A DNA stretch of 64,000 nucleotides, taken from an uncultured Clostridia bacterium (GTDB lineage Bacteria > Bacillota > Clostridia > Christensenellales > Borkfalkiaceae). The notes beneath the pieces are model-generated. The model saw only the letters and a program-made list of their open reading frames with translations, made no database searches and was not told the origin of the DNA. The stretch lies in NCBI GenBank assembly GCA_934247225.1, contig CAKQJE010000014.1:7385-71384 (forward strand). The letters are read 5' to 3'. Position 1 is the first letter of the stretch; each line of letters opens with the position of its first letter. A program made the translations under genes and the position numbers. Of the stretch, positions 17,065-25,327 are shown piece after piece.

Positions 17065-17954
17065 GCGAATTGGATAACAATACGATTACGGAAGATAAAA
17101 TCGAAGAGAAAACGGAACAGCCCGTACAGCAGAATATTTACGATTACTATTCCGTAAAAGCCAACGGTTTCGAATCGGTAGTCGATTATACGACAAAGCT
17201 TTCGAACTTCGAAGGTCCTCTCGATTTGCTTTTATATCTCGTGAACAAAGCGGAAATTTCCATACGAGACATCTTCGTTTCGGAAGTTACGGAGCAGTTC
17301 ATCGAGTATGTCCGCTCGGCAAAAGATCTCGATATCGATAAAGAAAGCGAGTATCTCGGCATGGCGGCGACCCTTCTCGAAATCAAATCGAAAGAACTTT
17401 TGCCGTTGATGCAATTCGATTGGGAAGACGACGGCTTCGGCGAATTCGGCGACGATGAAATCGGTCAGGAAGACATTTTCCGCCAGCTCGAAGAATACGA
17501 GCTTTTCAAAAAAGCGAGCGAAGACCTTAAAAAACAGGAAACCGTCGATATATTCTATAAAGAACCCGACGAGTCGGCTAACGAAGTGCGTATAGAATAC
17601 ACGGATTTCAACCTTAAAAACCTTGTCGACGCGTTCTCGAAGCTTCTTACGAGGCTCGATCTCGAAAACAGGATAAAGAGCAGCCAAAAAGAAATACCGA
17701 AAGAAGTATTTACGGTTGCCGACAAAATCAATTACATACGAACAACTATGCTTGAAAGGAAGACTTGCAGTTTCTTCGAGCTTTTCAAAGACGACGCTTC
17801 GAAGATGGAAATCATTACGACCTTTCAGGCGCTTCTCGAACTTCTGAAATTGCAGTATTTAACCTACGAGCAAACCGAGACGTTCGGGGATATTACGATA
17901 AATTTAAGAGAAGACAGGAGTGAAGAAATTGGAGACCTTAGCGAGTATAATTGA
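17061..17954 (+). CDS. scpA: Segregation and condensation protein A
   Basis: Kleisin subunit bridging SMC heads in the condensin complex. 297 residues. The conserved N-terminal motif NFEGPLDLLLYLVNKAEI begins near residue 52, after an extra, poorly conserved acidic leader of about 45 residues; the acidic middle and C-terminal winged helix (SFFELFKDDASKMEIITTF) follow. ATG 17061 overlaps the protease stop (ATGA). Overlaps scpB by about 26 bases. Confidence 0.95.
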   Translation: MSELDNNTITEDKIEEKTEQPVQQNIYDYYSVKANGFESVVDYTTKLSNFEGPLDLLLYLVNKAEISIRDIFVSEVTEQFIEYVRSAKDLDIDKESEYLGMAATLLEIKSKELLPLMQFDWEDDGFGEFGDDEIGQEDIFRQLEEYELFKKASEDLKKQETVDIFYKEPDESANEVRIEYTDFNLKNLVDAFSKLLTRLDLENRIKSSQKEIPKEVFTVADKINYIRTTMLERKTCSFFELFKDDASKMEIITTFQALLELLKLQYLTYEQTETFGDITINLREDRSEEIGDLSEYN

Positions 17955-18759
17955 GTCGATATTGTTCGTTTCGGGCGACGCGGTCGCAGTCCGCGATATT
18001 TCCGAAAAACTTTGTCTTTCCGACAAAGAGGTGCTTGCGGTTGCGGAGCAACTTCAACGTGAAAAATATAATGCGGACAGCGGCATTCATTTGCTTATTT
18101 TCAATAAAAAATTACAGTTCGGAACAAACAAGAACAATGCGGAAAGCGTTGCCACGGTTTTAAACCCCATTAAAGAGCGTGAACTTTCGAGAAGTATGCT
18201 CGAAGTCGCCGCGATAATTGCTTATAAACAACCCGTAACGAGAATGGATCTCGAAGACATAAGAAATTGCAGCTGCGAATACGCGCTTCAAAACCTTTTA
18301 AAACTCGGAGTTGTAGAAGTTGTCGGCAGAAAAGACTCGATCGGACATCCCGCGCTTTTCGGCACGACCGATAATTTTCTTAAACGCTTCCAGATTTCGT
18401 CGCTCGACGAACTTCCCGATTACGACGGATTGATCGAAAAAATCAAGAAACTTCACGGAGACGACGACGCGTATCTGTTCAAGAAAGACGTTTATAACGA
18501 AGAAGACGATCCCGAATATCAGCAGAATAACGGGGGCTCATATGGTTCTTCGAACGAATCGGGGGTTGAAAACAATTCTCAGTCCGCCGCGGAGGCTTAT
18601 TCTCAAAACTCCGAAGTCGGCGATACAGAGAAAGAAAGCAATGCCGGGGATGACGACGATAATAACAATGATTACGGCGAAGAAGTTTCAGACGGTGAAG
18701 AGACGGAAAAATCGTCCGTATCGGATTTTATCGGCGACGACGATTCCGAGACCGCATAA
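17929..18759 (+). CDS. scpB: Segregation and condensation protein B
   Basis: Winged-helix subunit that binds ScpA in SMC-ScpAB. The conserved part covers residues 1-190 (IIESILFVSG, IIAYKQPVTRMDLEDIR, GRKDSIGHPALFGTT). TTG 17929 is preferred as start because AGGAG sits eight bases upstream; GTG at 17920 would overlap that site. The last 75 residues are an acidic, Asn/Ser/Gln-rich tail without homology that I recognise, lengthening the protein beyond the usual 180-200. A strong terminator follows. Confidence 0.93.
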   Translation: METLASIIESILFVSGDAVAVRDISEKLCLSDKEVLAVAEQLQREKYNADSGIHLLIFNKKLQFGTNKNNAESVATVLNPIKERELSRSMLEVAAIIAYKQPVTRMDLEDIRNCSCEYALQNLLKLGVVEVVGRKDSIGHPALFGTTDNFLKRFQISSLDELPDYDGLIEKIKKLHGDDDAYLFKKDVYNEEDDPEYQQNNGGSYGSSNESGVENNSQSAAEAYSQNSEVGDTEKESNAGDDDDNNNDYGEEVSDGEETEKSSVSDFIGDDDSETA

Positions 18760-18794
18760 TATTTTACGTAATATAATTTAAGATTTTTTTAAAT

Positions 18795-18839
18795 AAAAAC
18801 CGTAAAGGCATAAAATGAAATATGTCTTTGCGGTTTTTT
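18795..18839 (+). terminator. Intrinsic terminator after scpB
   Basis: Arms AAAAACCGTAAAG and CTTTGCGGTTTTT with one G/U pair, extended inward by GCATA/TATGT; loop AAATGAAA; T-tract at the end. Confidence 0.88.
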
Positions 18840-18868
18840 ACATATTTTCAAGCCTTTTTATCATAATA
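18840..18868 (+). promoter_or_regulatory. Forespore-type (sigma-F/G) promoter for ytfI-gerW-dac
   Basis: ACATA (18840-18844), 17-base spacer, CATAATA (18862-18868). The -10 fully matches CATNHTA, the -35 matches four of five of GHATR. ATG 18874 is five bases downstream. B. subtilis ytfJ is a forespore gene, which agrees. Confidence 0.55.
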
Positions 18869-18873
18869 TCTTT

Positions 18874-19401
18874 ATGGAATTTTTCATTATTTCGGCTGTG
18901 TTATCATTATTTATAATTCCTTTACCGTTTTCGGTAAAAGCATTATTTGTATTTGAAAATAAGAAATTATATTTCAGTATTTATTTTTTCAGGTTTTTAA
19001 AAATTAAATCGGGATATCTGAACGTAAAAAAACAGGATGTTTTTCTTCATCTAACCGATAAAACGGCTATCGTTTTTTCAATTTCGGAAATGATGCCGAA
19101 AAAGGATAGTTTTGAAATTTTCAAACTTTTCGAATTTACGAAAATAAGATATTCCGCACTTGTGGACGCTGTAAACGGTATCGGGCAGTTTATTGCATTA
19201 TCCCTTTTAAATATTGTAAATTCCGCAACGTTTTCCGTCTTGAAAGAAACAAAACCGCTTATCGATTTCAGAGGTGACGGAGTAATTGTCGAAGATGAAA
19301 GTTCAAGGGCAATCGCAGCCGATACGGGAATATGTTTCAATTTGTTTATGATAACGAAAGAGATAGCGAAAAATTTTTTTAAAGGAGAAAAAAATGGTTA
19401 A
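18874..19401 (+). CDS. YtfI-like (DUF2953-type) membrane protein
   Basis: 175 residues: an N-terminal membrane segment (about 3-25), then basic and beta-rich sequence (KLYFSIYFFRFLKIKSGYL) and a second weakly hydrophobic part near 105-120. Assigned by position before gerW, as in B. subtilis ytfI-ytfJ, and by general shape; the sequence itself gives no catalytic motif. Shorter than B. subtilis YtfI. Lower GC than its neighbours. No Shine-Dalgarno; starts five bases after the forespore-type -10. Overlaps gerW by eight bases. Confidence 0.65.
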   Translation: MEFFIISAVLSLFIIPLPFSVKALFVFENKKLYFSIYFFRFLKIKSGYLNVKKQDVFLHLTDKTAIVFSISEMMPKKDSFEIFKLFEFTKIRYSALVDAVNGIGQFIALSLLNIVNSATFSVLKETKPLIDFRGDGVIVEDESSRAIAADTGICFNLFMITKEIAKNFFKGEKNG

Positions 19402-19777
19402 AGAAAGTCAAGACAACAAAATCAAAGAACTTATGAGCGCGGCTTTGAGAGATATAAATACGTTAGTTGACGTAAATACCGTAATTGGTAAACCGTTTAC
19501 CACAAATGACGGCTCAACGGTAATTCCCGTCACAAAAGTGACTATGGCTTTTATGACGGGCGGAGGAGAATACGGCGAAGTGAAAAACATCAAAGGAGAT
19601 AAAGAACTTCCTTTTGCTGGCGGAAGCGGAGCAATCGTTTCTTTGAAACCTACGGGATTTCTTGTTGAAAAATCAAAAGGCGTTAAACTGATAAGCGTTC
19701 CCACAGACGCTTTCGAAAAGGCTTTCGAAACGGCGGAGGAGTTTATAAAAAGTTTTAAAAATGAAGAGAAAGATTAA
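19394..19777 (+). CDS. gerW: Spore protein GerW (YtfJ)
   Basis: 127 residues. GerW family: N-terminal helix, then IGKPFTTNDGSTVIPVTKV, a glycine-rich GGGEYGE... GGSGAIVSLKPTGFLV core, and KLISV. In B. subtilis it is made in the forespore and needed for normal L-alanine germination. AAAGGAG precedes the ATG, inside the end of the upstream gene. Overlaps dac by 17 bases. Assignment is firm from the GGSG/PTGFLV signature and the context. Confidence 0.92.
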   Translation: MVKESQDNKIKELMSAALRDINTLVDVNTVIGKPFTTNDGSTVIPVTKVTMAFMTGGGEYGEVKNIKGDKELPFAGGSGAIVSLKPTGFLVEKSKGVKLISVPTDAFEKAFETAEEFIKSFKNEEKD

Positions 19778-20819
19778 AATTCTTTTAAGTATTGCCGTTT
19801 TTGTTTTTCTTGCTGTTTCGCCCGTGTTTAACGCAAAAGCATATTCGATTTCGAAAGCCGAAGCGGTTATGGAGGTTTTAAGCGGCAGGATTTTATCCGA
19901 AAGAAACGCCGACGAAAAATTGCCTATGGCGAGTACTACGAAAATAGTAACCGCGATAACCGTTATCGATAATTTCGATACCGAACGGGTTATAGTCGTT
20001 CCGAAACAATGCGTAGGAACAGAGGGGAGCAGTATCTACCTCAAAGAGGGCGAGAAATATAAAATCATCGATTTGTTGTACGGTTTGATGCTGCGTTCCG
20101 GAAACGACGCCGCGGAAACGTTAGCCGTCGTCCTTTCGGGAAGTATAAAGGAATTCGCCGCTTTAATGAATAAAACCGCAGAAAAAGCAGGCGCCACGAA
20201 TTCTTCGTTTATAAATCCGCACGGTCTGTCGGAGGAAAATCATTATACGACGGCGAGAGATCTTGCGGCGATAACGTGTTACGCAATGAAAAACGCAACG
20301 TTCAGAAAAATAGTTTCCGCAAAAAAACACGTCGCAAAAGAACTCGTTTCGGGCGAAAAACGCGTATGGATAAATAAAAATAAAATGCTTTTCAATTTCG
20401 AAGGCGCGGACGGAGTGAAAACGGGTTATACGGTTAAGGCGGGCAGATGTCTTGTTTCTTCGGCAAACAGAAACGGCATGGAAGTCGTTTCTGTCGTTTT
20501 GGACAGTCCGCAAATGTTCGAACGTTCTTCGGAACTTCTGGAAACCGCTTTTGCAGATTACGATTTGATTAAAGTATTCGACTCCGAAAGATTCGATTAC
20601 GATATTTTCGACAAAGAAAAAACTCATTCGTATAAGCTTTCAAAACCCGAATCGTTTTATTATCCCGTTAAAAAAACCGACAAAATTTTATGCGAGACAA
20701 ATTTTACGTCGTGTTCCGATAAAAACCTCGAACCGAACGAAAAAGTAGGTGAAATAAAAATTTATTGCTCAAAACAGTTGATTTTTTCGCAAAATATCTA
20801 TACACTTAATAACGTATAA
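19761..20819 (+). CDS. D-alanyl-D-alanine carboxypeptidase (spore cortex type)
   Basis: Serine DD-peptidase S11 that trims pentapeptide stems, 352 residues. Signal peptide ends near AKA-YS (28); active-site S58-T-T-K61, S113-G-N115, K220-T-G222. Cotranscribed with gerW, resembling the DacB locus of Bacilli and Clostridia (scpAB, dacB, spmAB, rluB), though spmA and spmB are absent here. A cortex role is inferred from position. The nearest GGAGGAG is 19 bases upstream, too far, so translation is probably coupled to gerW through the overlap. Confidence 0.9.
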   Translation: MKRKIKILLSIAVFVFLAVSPVFNAKAYSISKAEAVMEVLSGRILSERNADEKLPMASTTKIVTAITVIDNFDTERVIVVPKQCVGTEGSSIYLKEGEKYKIIDLLYGLMLRSGNDAAETLAVVLSGSIKEFAALMNKTAEKAGATNSSFINPHGLSEENHYTTARDLAAITCYAMKNATFRKIVSAKKHVAKELVSGEKRVWINKNKMLFNFEGADGVKTGYTVKAGRCLVSSANRNGMEVVSVVLDSPQMFERSSELLETAFADYDLIKVFDSERFDYDIFDKEKTHSYKLSKPESFYYPVKKTDKILCETNFTSCSDKNLEPNEKVGEIKIYCSKQLIFSQNIYTLNNV

Positions 20820-20826
20820 AATTTTT

Positions 20827-20859
20827 GTCGGAAAATGCACCGTAAAATCGTTTTCCGAC
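20827..20859. repeat. Inverted repeat between dac and rluB
   Basis: GTCGGAAAA (20827-20835) and TTTTCCGAC (20851-20859), 9-base perfect arms, 15-base loop, no T-tract. Its core arms match those in the lexA leader. It may be an mRNA stabilising or processing hairpin. Confidence 0.5.
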
Positions 20860-20885
20860 GCGGGATAAAACCGTAAGGAAAAACA

Positions 20886-21590
20886 ATGAGAATAAATAAA
20901 TATCTTGCCGAATGCGGAATAGCAAGTCGCAGAGGTTGCGACGAGATAATTAAAGAAAAACGAGTTAAAGTAAACGGCAGAGTTTGCGATCTCGGTACCG
21001 AAGTGGACGAGACGAACGACAGCGTTACCGTCGACGGGAAAAAAGTCGCAAGAGCGAAAAAATTCGAATATTATATAATGAATAAGCCGAAGGGGTGCGT
21101 TTGTACCGTAAAGGACGATAAAGGAAGGAAAACCGTTATGGATTATCTTCCAAAAAACACCGCGCGTATTTTCCCCGTCGGAAGGCTCGACTACGATTCG
21201 GAAGGTTTGCTTATATTTACAAACGACGGCGATCTCGCAAACAGACTTACTCATCCGAGCAGCGAAATCCCCAAAACATACCTCGTAAGAATAGAAGGAA
21301 CCATCGACGACAAAAGCCTTATCGCTTTACGAAACGGCGTCGTTATAGACGGGCAGAAAACAAATAAGAGCAACATAAAAGTTATCGAAGAGGGTAAGGA
21401 TTACACTAAGCTTAACGTTACCATAACCGAAGGTAAAAACAGAGAAATCCGTAAAATGTTCGAATCTGTCGGAAAAAACGTCGCTTTTTTGAAAAGAATA
21501 AAAATAGGAGATTTAAGGCTTACGGGACTTGACAGAGGAGAAGTCCGCAAGCTTACGAAAGAAGAGGTTTATTATCTTCAAAACGTTTGA
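20886..21590 (+). CDS. rluB: 23S rRNA pseudouridine synthase, RsuA/RluB family
   Basis: 234 residues. N-terminal S4 RNA-binding domain (INKYLAECGIASRRGCDEII), then the pseudouridine synthase domain with catalytic D102 in GRLDYDSEGLL. AAGGA precedes the ATG by eight bases. In Firmicutes this gene closes the scpAB-dacB-spmAB cluster; here it follows dac after 66 bases that contain a hairpin. Exact target (helix 89 of 23S rRNA, or another site) cannot be told from sequence. One base separates its stop from the next ATG (TGATATG). Confidence 0.93.
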   Translation: MRINKYLAECGIASRRGCDEIIKEKRVKVNGRVCDLGTEVDETNDSVTVDGKKVARAKKFEYYIMNKPKGCVCTVKDDKGRKTVMDYLPKNTARIFPVGRLDYDSEGLLIFTNDGDLANRLTHPSSEIPKTYLVRIEGTIDDKSLIALRNGVVIDGQKTNKSNIKVIEEGKDYTKLNVTITEGKNREIRKMFESVGKNVAFLKRIKIGDLRLTGLDRGEVRKLTKEEVYYLQNV

Positions 21591-21591
21591 T

Positions 21592-22296
21592 ATGGAAAGA
21601 CCCGAAATTACTACCGACACCGAAGACAGTTACAAACAACTGAAAAACGATATAAAGGAAAAATACACGAAAATGCTTTGCGCCGAACTCGAATCGGTAA
21701 GGCGTTACGTCGTAGACAAATCTTCGGCGTTTTTGGGCGAAGATTTTCTCGAAAAACTCGGCGAATCGGATAAACTGAAAAAAGAATGCGACGGAATCCG
21801 AAAAAAATTCCGCGCAAGCGAAGAGTACAAAGCGGCGCAAAAAGAGTTATCCGCAGCAACGAAAGCGGCGAAAGGACTTCCCGAAAATTCCGAAAGCGAA
21901 GAAATCAAACGCCTTAACAAAGCAATCAGCGCGATAACGACTCTTAACGTTACCATAAACAACAGACTTAAAGACAGAACGGAAAGACTTAATAAACTCG
22001 ACAGCGAAGTCGAAGCCGTGGTTAAAGGTAACGAAAAAGAATTCAAAGAAATAAACGGCGAAGTCGTTTCGAGAGTGAAAAAAGCCATTTCGGAATGTTT
22101 CGGCGGATATGTAAGCGAAGTTAAAGATTTAAACGAGAGCTTCGGCATGGAAAACGACGAAATAGAAATGCCTTTCGACGAAAAAGTAATACGTCTCGAT
22201 ATTCCCGTTTTCGGTAAGGGCGGTATTACGGACGGCGACAAGGATAAATCCGAATCTTTCGTCGATTCCGACGATAACAACGGCGTGCTTAACTGA
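21592..22296 (+). CDS. Hypothetical coiled-coil protein
   Basis: 234 residues, unrecognised. Charged throughout, Lys and Glu rich, no membrane segment or signal peptide; helices at 10-45, 65-100 and 105-160 look like coiled coil. A short C-terminal strand region (VIRLDIPVFGKGG) precedes an Asp/Ser tail. No Shine-Dalgarno of its own; it begins one base after the rluB stop, so reinitiation is likely. A terminator follows the gene. No function claimed. Confidence 0.7.
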   Translation: MERPEITTDTEDSYKQLKNDIKEKYTKMLCAELESVRRYVVDKSSAFLGEDFLEKLGESDKLKKECDGIRKKFRASEEYKAAQKELSAATKAAKGLPENSESEEIKRLNKAISAITTLNVTINNRLKDRTERLNKLDSEVEAVVKGNEKEFKEINGEVVSRVKKAISECFGGYVSEVKDLNESFGMENDEIEMPFDEKVIRLDIPVFGKGGITDGDKDKSESFVDSDDNNGVLN

Positions 22297-22318
22297 ACAA
22301 TCATAAATATAAAAACTA

Positions 22319-22352
22319 ACCGGGCGGTTTTGATCGTTCGGTTTTTATTTTG
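22319..22352 (+). terminator. Intrinsic terminator after coiled-coil gene
   Basis: ACCGGGCG, loop GTTTTGAT, CGTTCGGT (two G/U pairs), then TTTTATTTTG. Confidence 0.75.
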
Positions 22353-22384
22353 CCTCGAATTATGCCGTTATTTGCCCGTAACGC

Positions 22385-22413
22385 TTGATATTTCGAAAAG
22401 AAAAGTATATAAT
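22385..22413 (+). promoter_or_regulatory. Sigma-A promoter of S51 peptidase, leaderless
   Basis: TTGATA (22385-22390), 17-base spacer, TATAAT (22408-22413). The ATG at 22420 is the expected transcription start itself; no ribosome site. Confidence 0.7.
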
Positions 22414-22419
22414 CGGCGT

Positions 22420-23127
22420 ATGGATAAAATACTTATTGCAATCGGCGGAGGGGAACTCCGCGAAAAACAGACTTCCGAAATCGACAGACAAATATGCGAC
22501 CTCGTGAAAAAGAGGGCGGAGGGTAGAAGACCCGTCGCGCTTTTTGTCGGAACGGCAAGCCACGACAGTATGCCGTATTATAACAGTTTTCACAAAACTT
22601 ACACGGGGCTTTTCGGCTTGAAAACCGACTGCGCGCTTACCGTATACGGCGAAATGAATTATGAAAAAATAAAAGGTAAATTCGAAAAAGCCGATCTCGT
22701 TTACGTCGGCGGTGGCGATACCGTTTACATGCTCGAAAGCTGGGAAAAAAGCGGCATAAAAGAACTCATTTTAAACGCATACGAAAGAGGAGTCGTGATA
22801 TGCGGTCTGTCAGCGGGCGCAATATGCTGGTTCGAGGAAATGTTTACTGACAGTGCGGGCGAGGATTACGCATTCAAAAACGCACTCGGAATTTTAAAAG
22901 GCGGAGCTTGCCCGCATTTCGATAAGCGTAAAACGGACTTCGAAAGAGAGATTTCGTCTGCGAAAATTTCGAGATATATTTGTGTGGAGGATCTCTCCGC
23001 GGTTATGTTTGTGAACGGAGAGTTAAAATGTGCGTCCGAATCAGACGGAAATTCTTATATCGCAATTGTGAAAAACCGTGAAATTGACTATAAAAACATT
23101 GTCAAACGTGATATTTCACAATCGTAG
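22420..23127 (+). CDS. Peptidase S51 family (dipeptidase E-like)
   Basis: 235 residues. The nucleophile is S131 in CGLSAGAICWF, the nucleophile elbow of S51 peptidases (aspartyl dipeptidase, cyanophycinase relatives); YVGGGDTVYMLESW is the other family signature. Cytosolic, no signal peptide. Substrate unknown; there is no cyanophycin synthetase nearby. Transcribed alone from a leaderless promoter. A longer frame beginning at 22330 crosses the terminator and promoter and is rejected. Confidence 0.88.
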   Translation: MDKILIAIGGGELREKQTSEIDRQICDLVKKRAEGRRPVALFVGTASHDSMPYYNSFHKTYTGLFGLKTDCALTVYGEMNYEKIKGKFEKADLVYVGGGDTVYMLESWEKSGIKELILNAYERGVVICGLSAGAICWFEEMFTDSAGEDYAFKNALGILKGGACPHFDKRKTDFEREISSAKISRYICVEDLSAVMFVNGELKCASESDGNSYIAIVKNREIDYKNIVKRDISQS

Positions 23128-23246
23128 AAAGCGATAAAAGTATTTTTTATATAATCAACACAAAACAGACATTTATTTTTAAAAAACCTATTTTATACTG
23201 TTCAAAAAGAATAAAACGATTCTTTTGAATCGAACGGAGGTAAAAA

Positions 23247-23924
23247 ATGTACAGAATTTTAATCGTAGACGATGAAGCTAAAATCAGAGAGGTACTTGCG
23301 GAGTATGCCGAATTCGAAGGTTTTGCGTCCGATCAGGCGGCAGACGGAATGGAAGCCGTCAACAAGTGCAAAAACGAAGATTACGATCTTATACTTATGG
23401 ATATAATGATGCCCAAGCTCGACGGTTATTCCGCGGTTAAGGAAATCAGAAAATTCAAAGACATTCCCGTTATCATGCTTTCCGCGAGAGGCGAGGAATA
23501 CGATAAACTTTTCGGTTTCGAAATCGGCGCGGACGATTACGTTGTAAAGCCGTTCTCTCCCAAGGAAGTTATGGCAAGGGTAAACGCCGTTTTAAAAAGA
23601 AACGCGCAGGCAAAATCGCCTAAACAGAACAATTCCGTACTTAAATTCGAGGGTCTCGAAATCGATATGCTCGGAAGAAACGTATTTGTCGACGGCGTTA
23701 AAGCGGAACTTACTCCTAAGGAATACGAACTCCTTTTCTATATGGTAAACAACAAAGACATCGCCCTTTCGAGAGAAAAACTTCTTTCTGACGTTTGGGG
23801 ATATGACTTCTACGGCGACGACAGAACGGTCGATACGCACATAAAAATGCTCAGAAGCAACCTTAAAGAATACAGAAAATTTATTGTTACGTTAAGAGGT
23901 ATGGGATATAAATTCGAGGTATGA
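23247..23924 (+). CDS. OmpR/PhoB-family response regulator
   Basis: 225 residues. Receiver domain with acidic pair D8-D9, phospho-acceptor D52 (LILMDIMMP) and K101 region (VVKPFSP), then a winged-helix DNA-binding domain (LTPKEYELLFYMV... RTVDTHIKMLR... LRGMGYKFEV). GGAGG lies seven bases before the ATG. Forms one unit with the histidine kinase (ATGA overlap). A small hairpin (CGATTC-TTTT-GAATCG, 23218-23233) is in the leader. The regulon is unknown. Confidence 0.94.
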   Translation: MYRILIVDDEAKIREVLAEYAEFEGFASDQAADGMEAVNKCKNEDYDLILMDIMMPKLDGYSAVKEIRKFKDIPVIMLSARGEEYDKLFGFEIGADDYVVKPFSPKEVMARVNAVLKRNAQAKSPKQNNSVLKFEGLEIDMLGRNVFVDGVKAELTPKEYELLFYMVNNKDIALSREKLLSDVWGYDFYGDDRTVDTHIKMLRSNLKEYRKFIVTLRGMGYKFEV

Positions 23925-25327
23925 AAAAGGATTATTTCAGAAAACTGAAATTCAGCGTCCTTCTTTACTTCTTGCTTTTTACGGCGATAATTATCGGCTC
24001 GCTCTGGTTTTTTCAGATATTTTTTCTTGAAAACTATTACCAGGATCAAAAAATCAAAAGCTTGGAATCGTTCGGCAGGAAGCTTTGTTCGGAAGAAATC
24101 AAAAGTTCCGAATTTACTTCCAACGTCGCGCAGTGCAGCGAATCGGGCATAAGAGTTTTCATCGCGTCGGGATTTTCGATAAGAGATATTTCGAGAGATA
24201 CCGATATCGACGAAGACTCGCCCGAATTCGATTTCGTAAAACAAGCGCTCGATAAATACAGCAACGGAGTTGAGCTGGACATCATTCCCGACGACAACAA
24301 AACGGGGAATGCGTTTTTCTTCTGCTCGAAATCTTTAAAAGACGATAACACGACGATAATTCTTATTTGTTCGAAAGAAAAAATCAGCGAAGCGATCACG
24401 GTTATAAGAAAGCAGTTTTTAATTGTTACCTGCCTTGTCGTCGTGGTTGCGTTTTTCCTTGCTTTCTATTTATCGGTAAGGCTTTCTAAACCGATCGACG
24501 AAATGTCCGATCAGGCGAAAAAGTGGGCGCAGGGCGATTCGACGGTCAACTTTAAACCGTGCAGAAACGCTTATACCGAAATAAACGAACTCGGCGACGC
24601 ATTAAACTTCGCAAAAGATGAAATTTCAAAATCGGGAGCGCTGCAACGCGATCTTCTCGCAAACGTTTCTCACGACTTAAAAACGCCGCTCACGATGATA
24701 AGAGCTTACGCCGAAATGATAAGAGATATTTCCGGCGACAACAAAGAAAAACGCGAAAAACATACTCAGGTCATAATCGACGAATCGGACAGGCTTTCGA
24801 TGCTCGTAAACGATATACTCAATCTTTCCAAGCTCCAATCGGCGGTAGACGAGCTTAACAAAACGGAAATCAACCTTTCCGAGCTTACCGAAAGAGTTAT
24901 AGGCAGATTTTCCGATTATGTCGAAAATAAGGGGTTTACGATCGAAGACCATATCGCTCCCGACCTTATAACCGTCGCCGACGAAAAGAAAATAGAGCAG
25001 GTTATATACAATCTTTTAGGAAATTCGATAAACTATACGGGCGAAGATAAAACCGTCAAAGTTTATCTAACGGCGGAAAACGATAACATTCTTCTGGAAG
25101 TTATCGATTCCGGCAAAGGAATTTCCAAAGAAAAACTCGAAACGATATGGGAGAGATATTACAGATTTTCCGAAACCAATACCCGCCCGGTAAAAGGTAC
25201 GGGACTCGGACTTTCCATAGTAAAAGCAATTCTCGATTCTCATAAATTACAGTACGGCGTAAGAAGCAAAAAAGATTGCGGAAGCAATTTCTTCGTTAAA
25301 TTCGAAAGGGTGAAGAATAATGGATAA
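23921..25327 (+). CDS. Sensor histidine kinase
   Basis: 468 residues. Membrane segments near 14-36 and 165-187 enclose a 130-residue extracellular sensor without recognised fold. A HAMP domain follows, then the phosphorylated H251 (NVSHDLKTPLTMI), N box NLLGNSINYT, G1 DSGKGIS, F box and G2 GTGLGLSIV. All catalytic motifs are intact. Overlaps the response regulator start/stop (ATGA) and the next membrane gene by eight bases, so sensor, regulator and membrane protein form one translational unit. Confidence 0.95.
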   Translation: MKKDYFRKLKFSVLLYFLLFTAIIIGSLWFFQIFFLENYYQDQKIKSLESFGRKLCSEEIKSSEFTSNVAQCSESGIRVFIASGFSIRDISRDTDIDEDSPEFDFVKQALDKYSNGVELDIIPDDNKTGNAFFFCSKSLKDDNTTIILICSKEKISEAITVIRKQFLIVTCLVVVVAFFLAFYLSVRLSKPIDEMSDQAKKWAQGDSTVNFKPCRNAYTEINELGDALNFAKDEISKSGALQRDLLANVSHDLKTPLTMIRAYAEMIRDISGDNKEKREKHTQVIIDESDRLSMLVNDILNLSKLQSAVDELNKTEINLSELTERVIGRFSDYVENKGFTIEDHIAPDLITVADEKKIEQVIYNLLGNSINYTGEDKTVKVYLTAENDNILLEVIDSGKGISKEKLETIWERYYRFSETNTRPVKGTGLGLSIVKAILDSHKLQYGVRSKKDCGSNFFVKFERVKNNG

